A stretch of 51,765 nt of DNA from Nitrosomonas sp. JL21 (GCF_009833095.1 NZ_QRCB01000047.1:1-51765); one strand, 5' to 3'. Positions 1-10,765 are shown, counted from the first letter of the stretch. The notes: a model not told the origin generated them from the sequence alone. Made by a program: numbers and translations.

Positions 1-1
1 A

Positions 2-3000
2 GGAAATTTCCAGACAGGTCAAGTGGCTTATGGAGAATTCTCAACAGGTTTAATCAGAATTGAAGAATTAACGAGCGATGATGTAGAGATGTCTCCATCC
101 CAGGCTGCTGAATTTACGAAAATTTGGAGAGTCTCAGCCCAATACATCGATCCACTCACTGGAGTTTCGGCCACTGTTTTTGAATCCTCCGACGGAACCA
201 AGTGTCTCGCAATTCGCGGCACTGAGCTTGAAGACAAAGATTTATTAGCTGACGGAATTCTAGCCTCTGCTCTGCCTGCAGTGCTTAATCCTCAATACGC
301 TATGCTGCAGTTTAAATTAAATGCTTGGCTGAATGATCCCAATATTCTTCAAGGTCAAACATTTACTGTTACCGGTCACAGCCTGGGTGGTTATCTGGCT
401 GCTGCAATCAAACAAAACTTTCCGCAAGTTACGGAAGCTTATCTTTTTAATGCCCCTGGCGTTGGTGGGTTGATGGGCAATCTGGCGGACGTCATCAGCG
501 ACGTCTTTGGTCTGAACACGATCGATGAAAGTAATATCTGGAATCTACGCGGTTCCGAAGGCTTTCCAATCATTGCAAGTTTAGGGTATCAACTTGGCTC
601 GCCGGTCAACATTCAAACTGAAGCTTCTAACAACAATCACAGCATCGTATTGCTGACCGACGCGCTTGCTGTTTACTCGACCTATTCTCAGCTTCTGCCC
701 GATCAAGAAATTCAACAGATGAGCACGCTGATCGATGCGTTTGGCTCAACCAAGGATATTGGCGGATCGAATGCCAAAACCCTTGAATCGGCTGTGGATG
801 CGTTGCGCACCATTTTAATCAATCCCGAAAATGGAAAAATTGTGCTGGGTGAAAATCACAAAACTTCCATTGACAACCGCGATCAGTTTTACGCCCAATT
901 AAATAATGAAACATTCAAGAATAAGCTAGCGGAGCTGGCTGACAATGTCGAATTGACGCCCTTCTTCGATCTTTCCACCAACGACATTCTCTCCAAATTG
1001 GAAAGCAACGATCAGCAAGGTCTCGCCACGCGCTTTGCGTTAGTGGCACTTAATCCCTTCATTCTGGAAGGAGAAACTATCGATTATGAGGCTTTCAACA
1101 CGTACGGTGCCCTGGAACTCTTCGATTTGGAAGCAGGCGCCGGTACCTTGACCTCGTCCTACATCATTGATCGCTTGACGATGCTGATACGCAAAAACTG
1201 GTTCAACATTGAAGACAAGAATCCGCTGGATTCTACCATCGAGCCGAGTTCGAGCAATCATCGGTTTCAGAATATCAACGATTACTCTGAAGACGTCACT
1301 TCAGGATACAAAATCTCTCAAGGTGAGTTAACGAATAAAACGCCGCGCTATTTTTTTGGTGGCGATAGCTGGGATAGTCCTGCCGCTTCCGCCGTCGAGG
1401 ACCATTTTTATGGCGGCGAAGGCGATGACATGCTGAAGGGACTCAAGGGAAATGATTATCTGGAAGGCGGCTCCGGATTGGATACTTACATGCTGAATCC
1501 CGGCGATGGCACCGATACCATACTGGACACAGATGGAATGGGTGTTGTTGAATTCGGCGGCACTGTCGCGCGTGGTAAAAGCGGTGTAACCGATCGGAAA
1601 GATTGGATAAAAATGGGTGACAGTTGGATAGATCAAAAAAATGATCTGATTTATTTACGTGCTGTCCAGGACAACGGCAATTCTGACTTGTTCATCAGCT
1701 ATGTCGGTGCCAACGACAGCGCGAGGGTGCGGATCAAGAACTGGAGCAATGGTCAGTTCGGCATCACGCTTGGCGAAAATGCTCAACCCGAATCTTTGAT
1801 GTTCGATCGCATTATCCTGGGTGATCTCGAGCCTGAAAAGCCGACTCAATACGATGAATTCGATAACCTGATCGTCACTGAAGAAGAAGATCCCGATCGC
1901 GAAGATATGTTGTTCGGCAGCGCCGAGAACGATCATATTCGCAGTCTGGGCGGAAATGATGAGGTTGATGGCAAAGATGGCAAAGATCGTATTGAAGGTG
2001 GCGCAGGAGAAGATGTTCTCGCGGGCGGAAAAAATGATGATCTCATGCTGGGCGGTACTGACAGCGACATCATTTCTGGTCAACAAGGCAATGACCGGCT
2101 TTACGCAGAAACCGAATTTACCTTGGATGACGCTTACATTCTCGGCAAAACTCAAACAGGTACTGGCAAGCGAGGTGACCTTCTTGATGGCGGTCTTGGT
2201 AAGGACATACTCATGGGTAATGCCGGGAATGACATATTGATGGGCGGCCTAGGTGAAGATGTTTTGGTCGGCCTGGGTGGTGACGATATGATAGAAGGCG
2301 ACGTCAGTTTTGGATTAGTCGAGCGCAATTGGAATATAACTCAATCGGTCAACACCGTCGGTAACACAACCCATTATTCACGTTTCTACAATTTTAATAC
2401 TGTCGAAATAGGAGGAAATGTAGGTGATGATGACGTCATTTATAGCAGTACCGGAAAAGACTGGATATTTGCGCAGGGTGGTAATGATTTCATCGATGCC
2501 GGTGCAGATGATGATGTTGCATTTGGTGAAGCCGGTAATGACACACTGCTGGGACAAGCAGGAAATGATAAGTTATTCGGAGATAACTCACCCAACCGTC
2601 TGAATGCATCGCTCCATGGCGATGATTATCTCGATGGTGGAAATGGGAAAGATGAATTATTGGGAAACGGCGGTTCGGATTATCTGCTAGGAGGTGCAGA
2701 TAACGATCTATTGATTGGTGACGCAATCGATATTCCTCTGGTTTATCAAGGTGATGATGTATTCGATGGCGGAGCTGGCGATGATGTACTTTCTGGCGGT
2801 GGTGGTAATGATACGCTCGATGGCGGAGAAGGCAATGATGTGCTGCTAGGCGGTGTAGGTGATGATACCTATCTCAATGTCGAAGAAGGTGATGTCATCA
2901 ATGATCTGAATGGCCACTCCATAATTGTACTGGCCGATACCAGCCTCGCTTTGGATAACCCAGAATCAGAAGAACCTTCTCAAATGACATGGCTGGAAGA

Positions 3001-6000
3001 TTCCAGCACTTTGCGCATTACTCAGGCTAATGGTGGCATTCTTGATTTGAAGTACGCCATGTATGGTATGAATGCCCAGATTCAATTCAATGGCAGCAAT
3101 TCCGTCGACATGGAAGCGTGGATCAGTGAGAATTTACATGAACCTGTCATACTGAATTTATCATCTCTCGGAGTAATTTCCGATGAACCCATCAACCAAG
3201 CTTATGGTGGTGCCGACGATGATCTGCTTCAAGGTAGTACTCATGACGACTCGCTGAGAGGACATGGCGGTAATGATTATTTGTTGAGTGGCAACGGCAA
3301 TGATCTAATCGACGGCGGAGTTGGTGATGATGCACTATTTGGCGAGGCTGGCAATGATACGCTGCAAGGCGGGTCGGGCGAGGATCGATACACCGGTGGC
3401 AGTGGCGCCGATAGCTATATCTTCAACCGTGGCGATGGTGGAGACACTATAACTGCAACGAATAGCGACGATGCATCCGGTGACGAGGTTCATTTTGGTG
3501 CAGGGATCACTACAGCTGATCTTCGCTTTTTCCAGTTAGCCAATGGTGATCTGCTGCTACGTATTGCTGACACTCAAGATAGCCTGCTTTTCAAAGAATG
3601 GTTTACCCAGGGGCCGAATATTACGGCACTGCGGTTCAGCGACGGGACAATGATGAGTGTGGACGAAATAAATATGTTGGCCACAGGCATTCTCGGAGGA
3701 ACAATACATGATGATACGCTCGTCGGAACAGTCGCCGACGATCATATTGAAGGGTATGCCGGCAACGATATTTTGGATGGTCGGTCTGGCAATGATCTAC
3801 TGGTGGGCGGAGAAGGCGAGGATACCTATCTTTTTGGTTGGAATTCACAAGGTAACGATATCATTACAGAACTTGCCGGCAGCAATACAATCGCATTGGA
3901 AAAAGGGACTGTGATCGCTGACTTGCGGCATGCGCAATACGGAGATGACCTGATTATATCTTTGCGTGGCAGCACCGCCACACTCACCTTGAAGGATTAC
4001 TACTTATTCTCGCAACAATGGAGCATTCGGGTAGAAAACAATGTCATGCTCGATATGGCCGAGTGGTTGGCTTTGCCCGAACCTGCGATTGATCTTGAAC
4101 AACTGGAAGCAGACTTCCTGGAGACGGCACGTACGCAGTGGGCAAATTCTTTATTGAATAATGAATACTACAATAATTTAGGATCCTTAGAAGCAATCAA
4201 TCCTACAACGTATCATGCAGAATCCGTCAGTACCTATGAAACAAAAATTGACACTCATCATTTTACAATAGTGAACACTACAGCCGATACTTCCTTCATA
4301 CAACGGCAATCGAATAGCGAAAGTTCCTCCAGCACGCGTATAGATCTTCTGAATCCCAATCCTGCTGATACTGCGGATCGGGGACAGGAGCCTCCATCTG
4401 AAAAACTGCTATTCGTTCCGGTCCACGAATGGGCGCAACTGTATAAAGAACCTGTTTCAGATATCGAGATCTTCAACGGCATGACGCCTGTCTACGACAC
4501 GTATAATTTACTAGTCGGCTTCATACTCGATTTTTCATTCTTTACCACACCTAAGGTGGTACAAAACCATTGGCAAACTCATACAACGACCAATGCCCAG
4601 GTCGAGCACATCCAAGGCGGCGACAGTGATAATGTCATCATAGGCTACAAACACGGCGATGATTATCAGTACAGCAATGGAAACGAACCCAGCGATTCCA
4701 ATTCCTGGAACGAAGTTTCAATTATCGATGGAGGAAACGGTAACGATACGCTCTATGCTTCCGGAAAAATTCACCTTAACAGTGAAGTCTATTATTACAC
4801 CGATACCTCCCCGAAAGTTGGCGGCTTTCTGTATGGTAATAACGGTAACGACAACTTATATGGCAATCATGCCCGAGATACATTGATAGGCGGCGATGGC
4901 GATGATGTTCTCGACGGCGGCTTCAGTCAAGACAGCTATTTCATGTTCGCTGGCGAAGTGGGAATCGATGTTATTTGGGATACCGGAGCGCAAATACGAC
5001 AAAGCGGGAGTTTTTTTAAAGATGAGGTAAATATTGGTTTAAATTATACCCTGGAACCTAAACCCATCGCTCAGGACACGCTCCGCCTCGTCGGGATTAA
5101 CCCTGGGGATATCAGTTTTACATGGGGCGAGCGTATGGTCGGAGGCATACGCGAAATCAGAGAAGAAGATGAAGACCTCCGATTTGTTGAAGCACTACAT
5201 ACTCAAACTACTCACGCCACTCTCACCCTATCCTGGACAGGCGGCGGTGTCGAAATCGTTCTACCCAATTCGACCGATTTGCCCGGTTTTGGGTTAGAGC
5301 GAATTCAGTTGGACAACGGTAATGAATTCACAATGGCCGAATTAATTGATTTTGCCCACCCAACTTCAACGTTGAATCCTCAAAACCAAGATAATGTCTT
5401 GGCTGGGCAAGACTCGAACGATGTGCTGTATGGCGAAGGAGGCAATGACACACTCATGGGTGGACAAGGCGATGACATTCTTGCCGGTGGATCAGGCAAT
5501 GACACTTTGACGGGTGGTCCCGGCAACGACAGCTATTTATTTGACCAAGGCTTTGGTAAGGATACAGTGAATAATCACGACACGACTACCGAAGAATTTG
5601 ATTACATTGAGTTCGGTCATGGCATTAGTGCCGATAAGGTGCGCGCTAGCCGCAGCGGCGATCACTTGGTGCTGACCGTTCTTGATGCTGGTGATGAACT
5701 CACGGTGCTTGATTACTTCGCAGATAACGGAGTTTCACCCTCTTCTGTTGAAGAAATTAATTTCTCTGATGAGGATGTCACTTGGGATCTGGCCGCAATC
5801 ATGGCGCGACTGGAAACGAATCACGCTCCCGAATTATCGATTGCCTTACCCGATCAGAAAACGATCCTAGGAAGCACTTTCAACTATGCCATTGATTCAC
5901 ATACATTCACTGATCCTGATGCCGTGGATAATCTCAGCTACAGTGCACTACTGAGCAACGGTGGAGCATTACCCGCATGGCTTCATTTTGATGCCTCAAC

Positions 6001-6904
6001 TCAGACTTTTATCGGTACACCCGATACCCCAGGAATACTCAATGTGACGGTCACTGCTAAGGACAACAACGACTTGACGGTATCAGACACTTTTACGCTC
6101 ACCATCCAATCCGAAACTGGAATTCTTCGTGGCACATCCGGTTCCGATATCTTGAAGGGAGAATCAGTCAATGACATATTGTATGGTTTTGCGGGTGATG
6201 ACACATTATCGGGCAATGCAGGAGATGATCGGCTGAATGGTGGTTCTGGAAACGATACGCTAATCGGTGGAAGCGGTAACGATAAACTCAGTGGTGGCAA
6301 GGGCAGAGACCTCATGCTTGGTGGAGTCGGCAATGACGTGTATCGAGTTGACAATGCCAATGATTTGACAGTGGAATACCGCAATGAAGGAATTGACCGA
6401 ATCTTCAGCACGGTCACGTTCACCTTGGGCAAACACTTTGAGCATTTAACCTTAACCGGTACCTCATCCATCGATGCCACCGGCAATGATCTTCCCAATA
6501 TCATCGTCGGAAACAATTCCGCCAATCGGCTCTTTGGCGGCACCAGTAACGACACGTTGGATGGCAAAGGGGGCAAAGATGAATTAATTGGTGGTTCTGG
6601 TAAGGATATTTTCAAATTCACTCAAATCGACTCTATCGACACGATTACCGACTTCTCAGTCAGGAACGATACCCTCAAACTGGACAATGCAGTATTTACC
6701 GCACTCAGTCACGATGGATCTTTGCCAAGTAGCAGTTTCAAAATAGGTAATTTTGCAACAGATGCCGATGATTATATTCTCTATAACGCTGCAACCGGGG
6801 CATTACGCTACGATGCTGATGGTAATGGTGCCACAGCTGCGATACATTTTGCCACGCTCAGCGCAGGCTTGGCGCTGACGCATACCGATATTGTCATCAT
6901 CTGA
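2..6904 (+). CDS. RTX exoprotein with N-terminal lipase-like domain, 5' end outside window
   Basis: Large calcium-binding secreted protein with a serine-hydrolase head. Residues are counted from a GTG at 23, but the frame is open to the window edge, so the true start is probably upstream. An alpha/beta-hydrolase lipase motif GHSLGG (118-123, Ser120) and a likely catalytic His206 in NNNHS lie in the first 210 residues. Clusters of GGxGxDxLx nonapeptides follow at about 463-490, 629-760, 796-952, 1056-1136, 1220-1272, 1530-1636, 1790-1845 and 2033-2192. Two haemolysin-type calcium-binding-related segments occur near 1137-1215 and 1846-1925, and a cadherin-like putative-Ig domain near 1934-2030. 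The last 100 residues match the C-termini of the two neighbouring RTX proteins and are the presumed type I secretion signal. Secretion and calcium binding are known for the family; lipase activity is inferred from the motif. No type I exporter is encoded nearby. Confidence 0.85.
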   Translation, partial: GNFQTGQVAYGEFSTGLIRIEELTSDDVEMSPSQAAEFTKIWRVSAQYIDPLTGVSATVFESSDGTKCLAIRGTELEDKDLLADGILASALPAVLNPQYAMLQFKLNAWLNDPNILQGQTFTVTGHSLGGYLAAAIKQNFPQVTEAYLFNAPGVGGLMGNLADVISDVFGLNTIDESNIWNLRGSEGFPIIASLGYQLGSPVNIQTEASNNNHSIVLLTDALAVYSTYSQLLPDQEIQQMSTLIDAFGSTKDIGGSNAKTLESAVDALRTILINPENGKIVLGENHKTSIDNRDQFYAQLNNETFKNKLAELADNVELTPFFDLSTNDILSKLESNDQQGLATRFALVALNPFILEGETIDYEAFNTYGALELFDLEAGAGTLTSSYIIDRLTMLIRKNWFNIEDKNPLDSTIEPSSSNHRFQNINDYSEDVTSGYKISQGELTNKTPRYFFGGDSWDSPAASAVEDHFYGGEGDDMLKGLKGNDYLEGGSGLDTYMLNPGDGTDTILDTDGMGVVEFGGTVARGKSGVTDRKDWIKMGDSWIDQKNDLIYLRAVQDNGNSDLFISYVGANDSARVRIKNWSNGQFGITLGENAQPESLMFDRIILGDLEPEKPTQYDEFDNLIVTEEEDPDREDMLFGSAENDHIRSLGGNDEVDGKDGKDRIEGGAGEDVLAGGKNDDLMLGGTDSDIISGQQGNDRLYAETEFTLDDAYILGKTQTGTGKRGDLLDGGLGKDILMGNAGNDILMGGLGEDVLVGLGGDDMIEGDVSFGLVERNWNITQSVNTVGNTTHYSRFYNFNTVEIGGNVGDDDVIYSSTGKDWIFAQGGNDFIDAGADDDVAFGEAGNDTLLGQAGNDKLFGDNSPNRLNASLHGDDYLDGGNGKDELLGNGGSDYLLGGADNDLLIGDAIDIPLVYQGDDVFDGGAGDDVLSGGGGNDTLDGGEGNDVLLGGVGDDTYLNVEEGDVINDLNGHSIIVLADTSLALDNPESEEPSQMTWLEDSSTLRITQANGGILDLKYAMYGMNAQIQFNGSNSVDMEAWISENLHEPVILNLSSLGVISDEPINQAYGGADDDLLQGSTHDDSLRGHGGNDYLLSGNGNDLIDGGVGDDALFGEAGNDTLQGGSGEDRYTGGSGADSYIFNRGDGGDTITATNSDDASGDEVHFGAGITTADLRFFQLANGDLLLRIADTQDSLLFKEWFTQGPNITALRFSDGTMMSVDEINMLATGILGGTIHDDTLVGTVADDHIEGYAGNDILDGRSGNDLLVGGEGEDTYLFGWNSQGNDIITELAGSNTIALEKGTVIADLRHAQYGDDLIISLRGSTATLTLKDYYLFSQQWSIRVENNVMLDMAEWLALPEPAIDLEQLEADFLETARTQWANSLLNNEYYNNLGSLEAINPTTYHAESVSTYETKIDTHHFTIVNTTADTSFIQRQSNSESSSSTRIDLLNPNPADTADRGQEPPSEKLLFVPVHEWAQLYKEPVSDIEIFNGMTPVYDTYNLLVGFILDFSFFTTPKVVQNHWQTHTTTNAQVEHIQGGDSDNVIIGYKHGDDYQYSNGNEPSDSNSWNEVSIIDGGNGNDTLYASGKIHLNSEVYYYTDTSPKVGGFLYGNNGNDNLYGNHARDTLIGGDGDDVLDGGFSQDSYFMFAGEVGIDVIWDTGAQIRQSGSFFKDEVNIGLNYTLEPKPIAQDTLRLVGINPGDISFTWGERMVGGIREIREEDEDLRFVEALHTQTTHATLTLSWTGGGVEIVLPNSTDLPGFGLERIQLDNGNEFTMAELIDFAHPTSTLNPQNQDNVLAGQDSNDVLYGEGGNDTLMGGQGDDILAGGSGNDTLTGGPGNDSYLFDQGFGKDTVNNHDTTTEEFDYIEFGHGISADKVRASRSGDHLVLTVLDAGDELTVLDYFADNGVSPSSVEEINFSDEDVTWDLAAIMARLETNHAPELSIALPDQKTILGSTFNYAIDSHTFTDPDAVDNLSYSALLSNGGALPAWLHFDASTQTFIGTPDTPGILNVTVTAKDNNDLTVSDTFTLTIQSETGILRGTSGSDILKGESVNDILYGFAGDDTLSGNAGDDRLNGGSGNDTLIGGSGNDKLSGGKGRDLMLGGVGNDVYRVDNANDLTVEYRNEGIDRIFSTVTFTLGKHFEHLTLTGTSSIDATGNDLPNIIVGNNSANRLFGGTSNDTLDGKGGKDELIGGSGKDIFKFTQIDSIDTITDFSVRNDTLKLDNAVFTALSHDGSLPSSSFKIGNFATDADDYILYNAATGALRYDADGNGATAAIHFATLSAGLALTHTDIVII

Positions 6905-6955
6905 GTAGCTTAAAAAAGCAGCTATGAAGGTCAGGCAATCAAAAGCAGAATAACG

Positions 6956-6979
6956 TACCCCGCTGCAAGCAGCGGGGTA
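6956..6979. terminator. Perfect GC-rich palindrome between convergent RTX genes, possible bidirectional terminator
   Basis: An 11-bp perfect inverted repeat (TACCCCGCTGC, two bases, then its complement) lies 51 bases after the lipase stop and 73 bases before the end of the convergent gene. No long T-tract follows on either strand, so intrinsic termination is not certain. A second short stem (TCGCC / GGCGA) follows at about 7018-7034, inside the same spacer. The pair could also be a dispersed palindromic repeat. Confidence 0.5.
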
Positions 6980-7052
6980 TTAACTTGCTCTTCAATCTGT
7001 TGGTTTTCAACCAGCTTTCGCCCCAAGAGGCGATGAATTAAACCCGAAGCGA

Positions 7053-9929
7053 TTAAATCACTACAATATCCGCATGCGTCAGGGCTAATCCGGTGCCGAT
7101 CGTAGCGATCTGTGTGATGCCGCCGGAACCATTACCGTTAGCATCGTAAATCAACGCGCCAGTCGCACTGTTGTAAATGATATGATCATTGGCATCCAGC
7201 GCTTTGGCACCGACCCGGAATTGACCAGCCGCCAATACGCCTGGATCAGTCAACGCGTTGAACACGCTGTTTTCCAGCTGGATCGTGTCATTCGCGACGT
7301 GATAATCCGTAATCACATCCACGGGTCCTTTGCTGGTAAATTTGAAAATGTCATTACCGGCACCCCCCGTTAATCGATTGATGCCATATCCCCCATCCAA
7401 TATGTCGTTTCCTGCGCCGCCATTAAGTTGATTGGCAGCCGCGTTGCCGGTAATCACATTCGCTAATCCATTACCTGTGCCATTGATGGCGTTAGTGCCG
7501 GTCAGGATCAGTTTTTCGACATTGACAGGCAGAATGTACGTAATGCTGCTGCTGACCGTATCAATCCCTTCATTTGGTTTCTCCATCACGATATCGCGCG
7601 TATTCTCGACAAACAACGTGTCATTGCCGGGTCCGCCGATCAGCGTATCCGCTCCCGACCATCCGCGCAGAATGTCATTGCCTGCTTGCCCATCCAAGAT
7701 GTTGTAGGTCGAATTACCCGTGAGCGTATCTCCAAATTTACTACCGATCAGGTTTTCCACACCCGTCAATGTATCCCGCCCAGCACCACTAGTATTTTGC
7801 GGAGTCGTGATATTGAGTGAAACCGTTACTGGCCCGCTGGCTGATGCATACGTAACCGTATCATTGCTTGAAGTTGTGCCTTTCAGAATGGTATTACCGG
7901 GTGTGCTCGTCAGCATGACGGTAAAATCTTTAGATCCTGTGAGCGCGGATGCAACGTTATCGGTAATGCTGGCGTTGATCGAAAATGCACCGGAAAAATT
8001 GGGAGCCGGTTTAAATACTACGCCCGCTAATAGCGCGTTCACATTCGCAATAGCGCCGCTGGCTTCCCATTCACCTGTTGCTGCATCGTAGCTGGAAGTC
8101 ACTCCACCCGACGTAGCCGTGCTCAACTTACCGGCGGCGGCATTCGACAGGGTCAACGTGGCAGTCACCGTCGCATTGTCGGCATCACTGATGATGATGT
8201 CCTTCAGGTTCAACGGCGTATTTTTGGTGTAATTCTCCGAAGCAGTAAGATTGGCTACATTCGGGGCTGTGTTGTTGATGAACAGAGATTCCCAGGGAGT
8301 GATACTGCCATATTGATAAGTGCCTGTGATATAAGCATCCATATCCCCATCGCCATCCATATCGGCAAAAGTCAATGTATCGATGGATGCACGATAAGAG
8401 CCGTCCAGCAATCCAAAGGTACTGAAAACGTCCTCGGAAAAAACAGGATTCTTGGCTGTTCCGGTATTCCGAAAAAAATGAGTGGCGTCGGTGAAAGCAT
8501 CAAGGTCACCGTCTTCATCGATATCAATGAATGTCGGGTTTGAACCGCTCAGCCCAAATGAATCGACCATGGGTTGCGCAAATGCTGGTTTGCTCATCGT
8601 GCCCACATTCTTGAAAAACAGATTGGCCACGAACAAATCCAGGTCACGATCATTATCAATATCCACAAACGTCGGTTCGGCATAACTCCCTATATCCTTC
8701 AAACCAAACGGATTAGTCACGGGAGCGGCAAATCGAGACGCATGATCAGTACCGGTATTCCGGAAAAACATCAGATTACCAGCATCATTCCCAATGAAGG
8801 CATCGAAATCCCCATCGTTATCGATATCCACAAGCACTGGACTGGCAAAATCACCCACATCCTTCAACCCGAATGCATTTACGATCGGTGAAGCAAAAAG
8901 CGGTTGCTTCGCGGTGCCGGTGTTTTTAAAAAAGAGCGTATTGCCGCTGGTATTGCCGCCATAGGTATATCCCATGCCTACAAACGCGTCTAAATCTCCA
9001 TCACCATCGATATCTACAAAAGTGGGATCAGAAAAATAACTGGTTTCATTGAAATTAAATGAGTCCCCGGAAGAAAAATAAGGCAGGGTTCCTGGACCGC
9101 TATTCTGAAAAAATGCAGTGTTGCCACTGACATCTCCGATCACCGCATCGCTATCGCCATCACCATCGATATCCGCAAAAGTGGGATTAATGATATAGCC
9201 ACCGGCTTCATTCAAGCCGAACGGATTTTTGCTATCGAGATGAAATAATGGCTTCTCGGATGTACCTATGTTTCTGAAAAACTGTAACCCGCCGCCGCTG
9301 CTATAATGCTGCATACCGACAAACGCATCCAAATCGCCGTCGCCATCGACATCAACAAAGGTTGGGAAGGAATATCCATTCACTTCGTCCAATCCAAAAG
9401 GATTCAGTTGAGGAGAAGCCGAAAATATTGGGTTGCTGGCTGTGCCGGCATTCTTAAAAAATAATGTGTCACCATTGTAATTTCCCGCAAAGGCATCCAA
9501 ATCGCCATCACCGTCGATATCCACGAATGTGGCATTTCCCAGCGTCTCTTTCGTGCTCAAGCCAAACGAGTTAGCAACAGGCGCAGCAAATACCGGATTA
9601 ACGGCCGTTCCAGTGTTCCGATAGAAAACAGTTGTGCCGTCTGCTTTCCCTGCAAATGCATCCAGATCACCATCATTATCAATATCCACGAACTTCGGAT
9701 TGATTGCGCCCGTTTTCAGGCCAAAGGGATTGGTAAGAGGTGCCGCAAAGACTGGTTTCTTAGTTGTGCCAACATTTCTGTAAAACAATGTATTGCTATC
9801 GCCATTACTGACAAAACCATCTAAGTCGCCATCGCCATCGATATCAGCAAAAAATGGACCTGATAAACTGCCCACGTCACCCAGACCCAGTTGGTTCAGG
9901 CCCATAAAGCTAAATACAGGATCAGACAT
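7053..9929 (-). CDS. FG-GAP/VCBS-repeat RTX exoprotein
   Basis: Predicted secreted calcium-binding adhesin-like protein of 958 residues. The ATG at 9929 is chosen over an ATG five codons upstream because GGGGA sits just before it. Residues about 25-540 hold ten copies of a roughly 50-residue unit. Its core, FVDIDGDGDLDAF, is followed by a short gap and FFKNTGT, as in FG-GAP/VCBS repeats, and the DxDGDGDxD loop is a calcium ligand pattern. A cadherin-like domain follows (about 555-670), then RTX nonapeptides (about 680-870) and the C-terminal module shared with both flanking RTX proteins (ending THADIVVI). There is no N-terminal signal peptide, as expected for a type I substrate. It is convergent with the lipase gene and divergent from the next RTX gene. 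The substrate or partner is unknown; repeat propellers of this kind usually bind ligands or form surface scaffolds. Confidence 0.85.
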   Translation of the reverse strand: MSDPVFSFMGLNQLGLGDVGSLSGPFFADIDGDGDLDGFVSNGDSNTLFYRNVGTTKKPVFAAPLTNPFGLKTGAINPKFVDIDNDGDLDAFAGKADGTTVFYRNTGTAVNPVFAAPVANSFGLSTKETLGNATFVDIDGDGDLDAFAGNYNGDTLFFKNAGTASNPIFSASPQLNPFGLDEVNGYSFPTFVDVDGDGDLDAFVGMQHYSSGGGLQFFRNIGTSEKPLFHLDSKNPFGLNEAGGYIINPTFADIDGDGDSDAVIGDVSGNTAFFQNSGPGTLPYFSSGDSFNFNETSYFSDPTFVDIDGDGDLDAFVGMGYTYGGNTSGNTLFFKNTGTAKQPLFASPIVNAFGLKDVGDFASPVLVDIDNDGDFDAFIGNDAGNLMFFRNTGTDHASRFAAPVTNPFGLKDIGSYAEPTFVDIDNDRDLDLFVANLFFKNVGTMSKPAFAQPMVDSFGLSGSNPTFIDIDEDGDLDAFTDATHFFRNTGTAKNPVFSEDVFSTFGLLDGSYRASIDTLTFADMDGDGDMDAYITGTYQYGSITPWESLFINNTAPNVANLTASENYTKNTPLNLKDIIISDADNATVTATLTLSNAAAGKLSTATSGGVTSSYDAATGEWEASGAIANVNALLAGVVFKPAPNFSGAFSINASITDNVASALTGSKDFTVMLTSTPGNTILKGTTSSNDTVTYASASGPVTVSLNITTPQNTSGAGRDTLTGVENLIGSKFGDTLTGNSTYNILDGQAGNDILRGWSGADTLIGGPGNDTLFVENTRDIVMEKPNEGIDTVSSSITYILPVNVEKLILTGTNAINGTGNGLANVITGNAAANQLNGGAGNDILDGGYGINRLTGGAGNDIFKFTSKGPVDVITDYHVANDTIQLENSVFNALTDPGVLAAGQFRVGAKALDANDHIIYNSATGALIYDANGNGSGGITQIATIGTGLALTHADIVVI

Positions 9930-10409
9930 AATATAATTCCCCATAGTAGATAGAATGTTAAATGTATTACCGTGCTCAGCTGATTACAATTTTTTCAAAA
10001 ACCGCTACGTAGGATCAATGAGTGACCCCCCATTTTTCGGGTTTAGATCATGCGATGCATGACTAATTCATGGATTTTTCCCATTACTTGAATCTGAGTA
10101 TTCCCATTAGATACGAATGATTGATCCAATGAAGTGTTTTATTGCACATGAGCAAACTGACTACATTGCAATAACATCACCAAAAACAACGAATCATAGT
10201 GAAATCTGTTGCGTGCATCAGAAGCGAGCAAGGAAAGACCGGCAGAAAACTTACGGTGGATTGTTCCAGAGCAATTTTGCATATTAGTTTTCATTGTCTT
10301 AAATGTCAGCTATTACGATTCATTCTGAGTGAATCACGCAAACCTACTATGAAACTGTATGAGAAGGATATCTTTGAAGGATCTTAGATTTACCAAATTG
10401 ATAAGTAAA

Positions 10410-10445
10410 TAAGATAATACTTATTTCTCCCTAAGCATTATCTTA
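10410..10445. repeat. 14-base inverted repeat with one mismatch
   Basis: Arms TAAGATAATACTTA (10410-10423) and TAAGCATTATCTTA (10432-10445) are complementary except at one position, around the 8-base loop TTTCTCCC. The stem is AT-rich and no T-tract follows on the + strand. It could be a protein-binding site, an RNA hairpin or the end of a small palindromic element. The function is unknown. Confidence 0.55.
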
Positions 10446-10511
10446 GAAAAAACTCGGCAAACTCTACTCTGCTCCAACTTTATCGGAGTATGTTGAAATC
10501 ACAGGTTCGGC

Positions 10512-10590
10512 GCGCTCCTTAAGTTTCTTAAGCTGCGCATTTTAGCCGATGCGGCTAATCTGATCGTCACTCGTTATTTGCGAGATTTTT
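10512..10590 (+). ncRNA. Candidate structured RNA: three consecutive stem-loops ending in a T-run
   Basis: Stem 1 is GCGC-TC-CTTAAG / CTTAAG-CT-GCGC (10512-10538, two mismatches, TTT loop). Stem 2 is a perfect TTAGCCG-ATG-CGGCTAA (10542-10558). Stem 3 is a short CTCGT / GCGAG (10570-10584) followed by ATTTTT, like a weak terminator. Three adjacent stems with a terminal T-run suggest a small RNA, but no clear promoter was found and no known family is recognised. It could equally be chance palindromes in a regulatory spacer. Confidence 0.25.
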
Positions 10591-10660
10591 AAAGGAAGGG
10601 TAACGTTCAGCGGAATGGAGAAGCACACGACAACGAAGTCTTGATGAGTGCTAAAAACAG

Positions 10661-10706
10661 CTACTGATCAAAGCGATATAGCACGTCATCTTTTACAGAT
10701 CAGTAG
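10661..10706. repeat. 9-bp perfect inverted repeat, 28-base loop
   Basis: CTACTGATC at 10661-10669 is the exact complement of GATCAGTAG at 10698-10706. A smaller GAGG-A6-CCTC hairpin follows at 10713-10726. Neither is followed by a T-tract. Possible regulatory or structural elements; function unknown. Confidence 0.4.
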
Positions 10707-10765
10707 ACTGAAGAGGAAAAAACCTCATAATGAAACGTGAACAAGGGAGCTGCTAAAATCGGATG

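Noticed and set aside
1655..2155. 166-codon - strand frame inside the RTX lipase gene
   Set aside because: Antisense shadow of the repeat codons with no independent support.
1400..6600. Dense short repeats on the + strand resembling an array
   Set aside because: They are in-frame codons for RTX nonapeptides of variable spacing, not CRISPR repeats with unique spacers.
6001..6621. 206-codon open frame on the - strand inside the RTX lipase gene
   Set aside because: Low-complexity Ser/Pro/Leu product caused by antisense reading of GGxGxD codons; no ribosome binding site or family.
10199..10387. 62-codon frame in the RTX spacer
   Set aside because: GTG start without a ribosome binding site; composition not protein-like.
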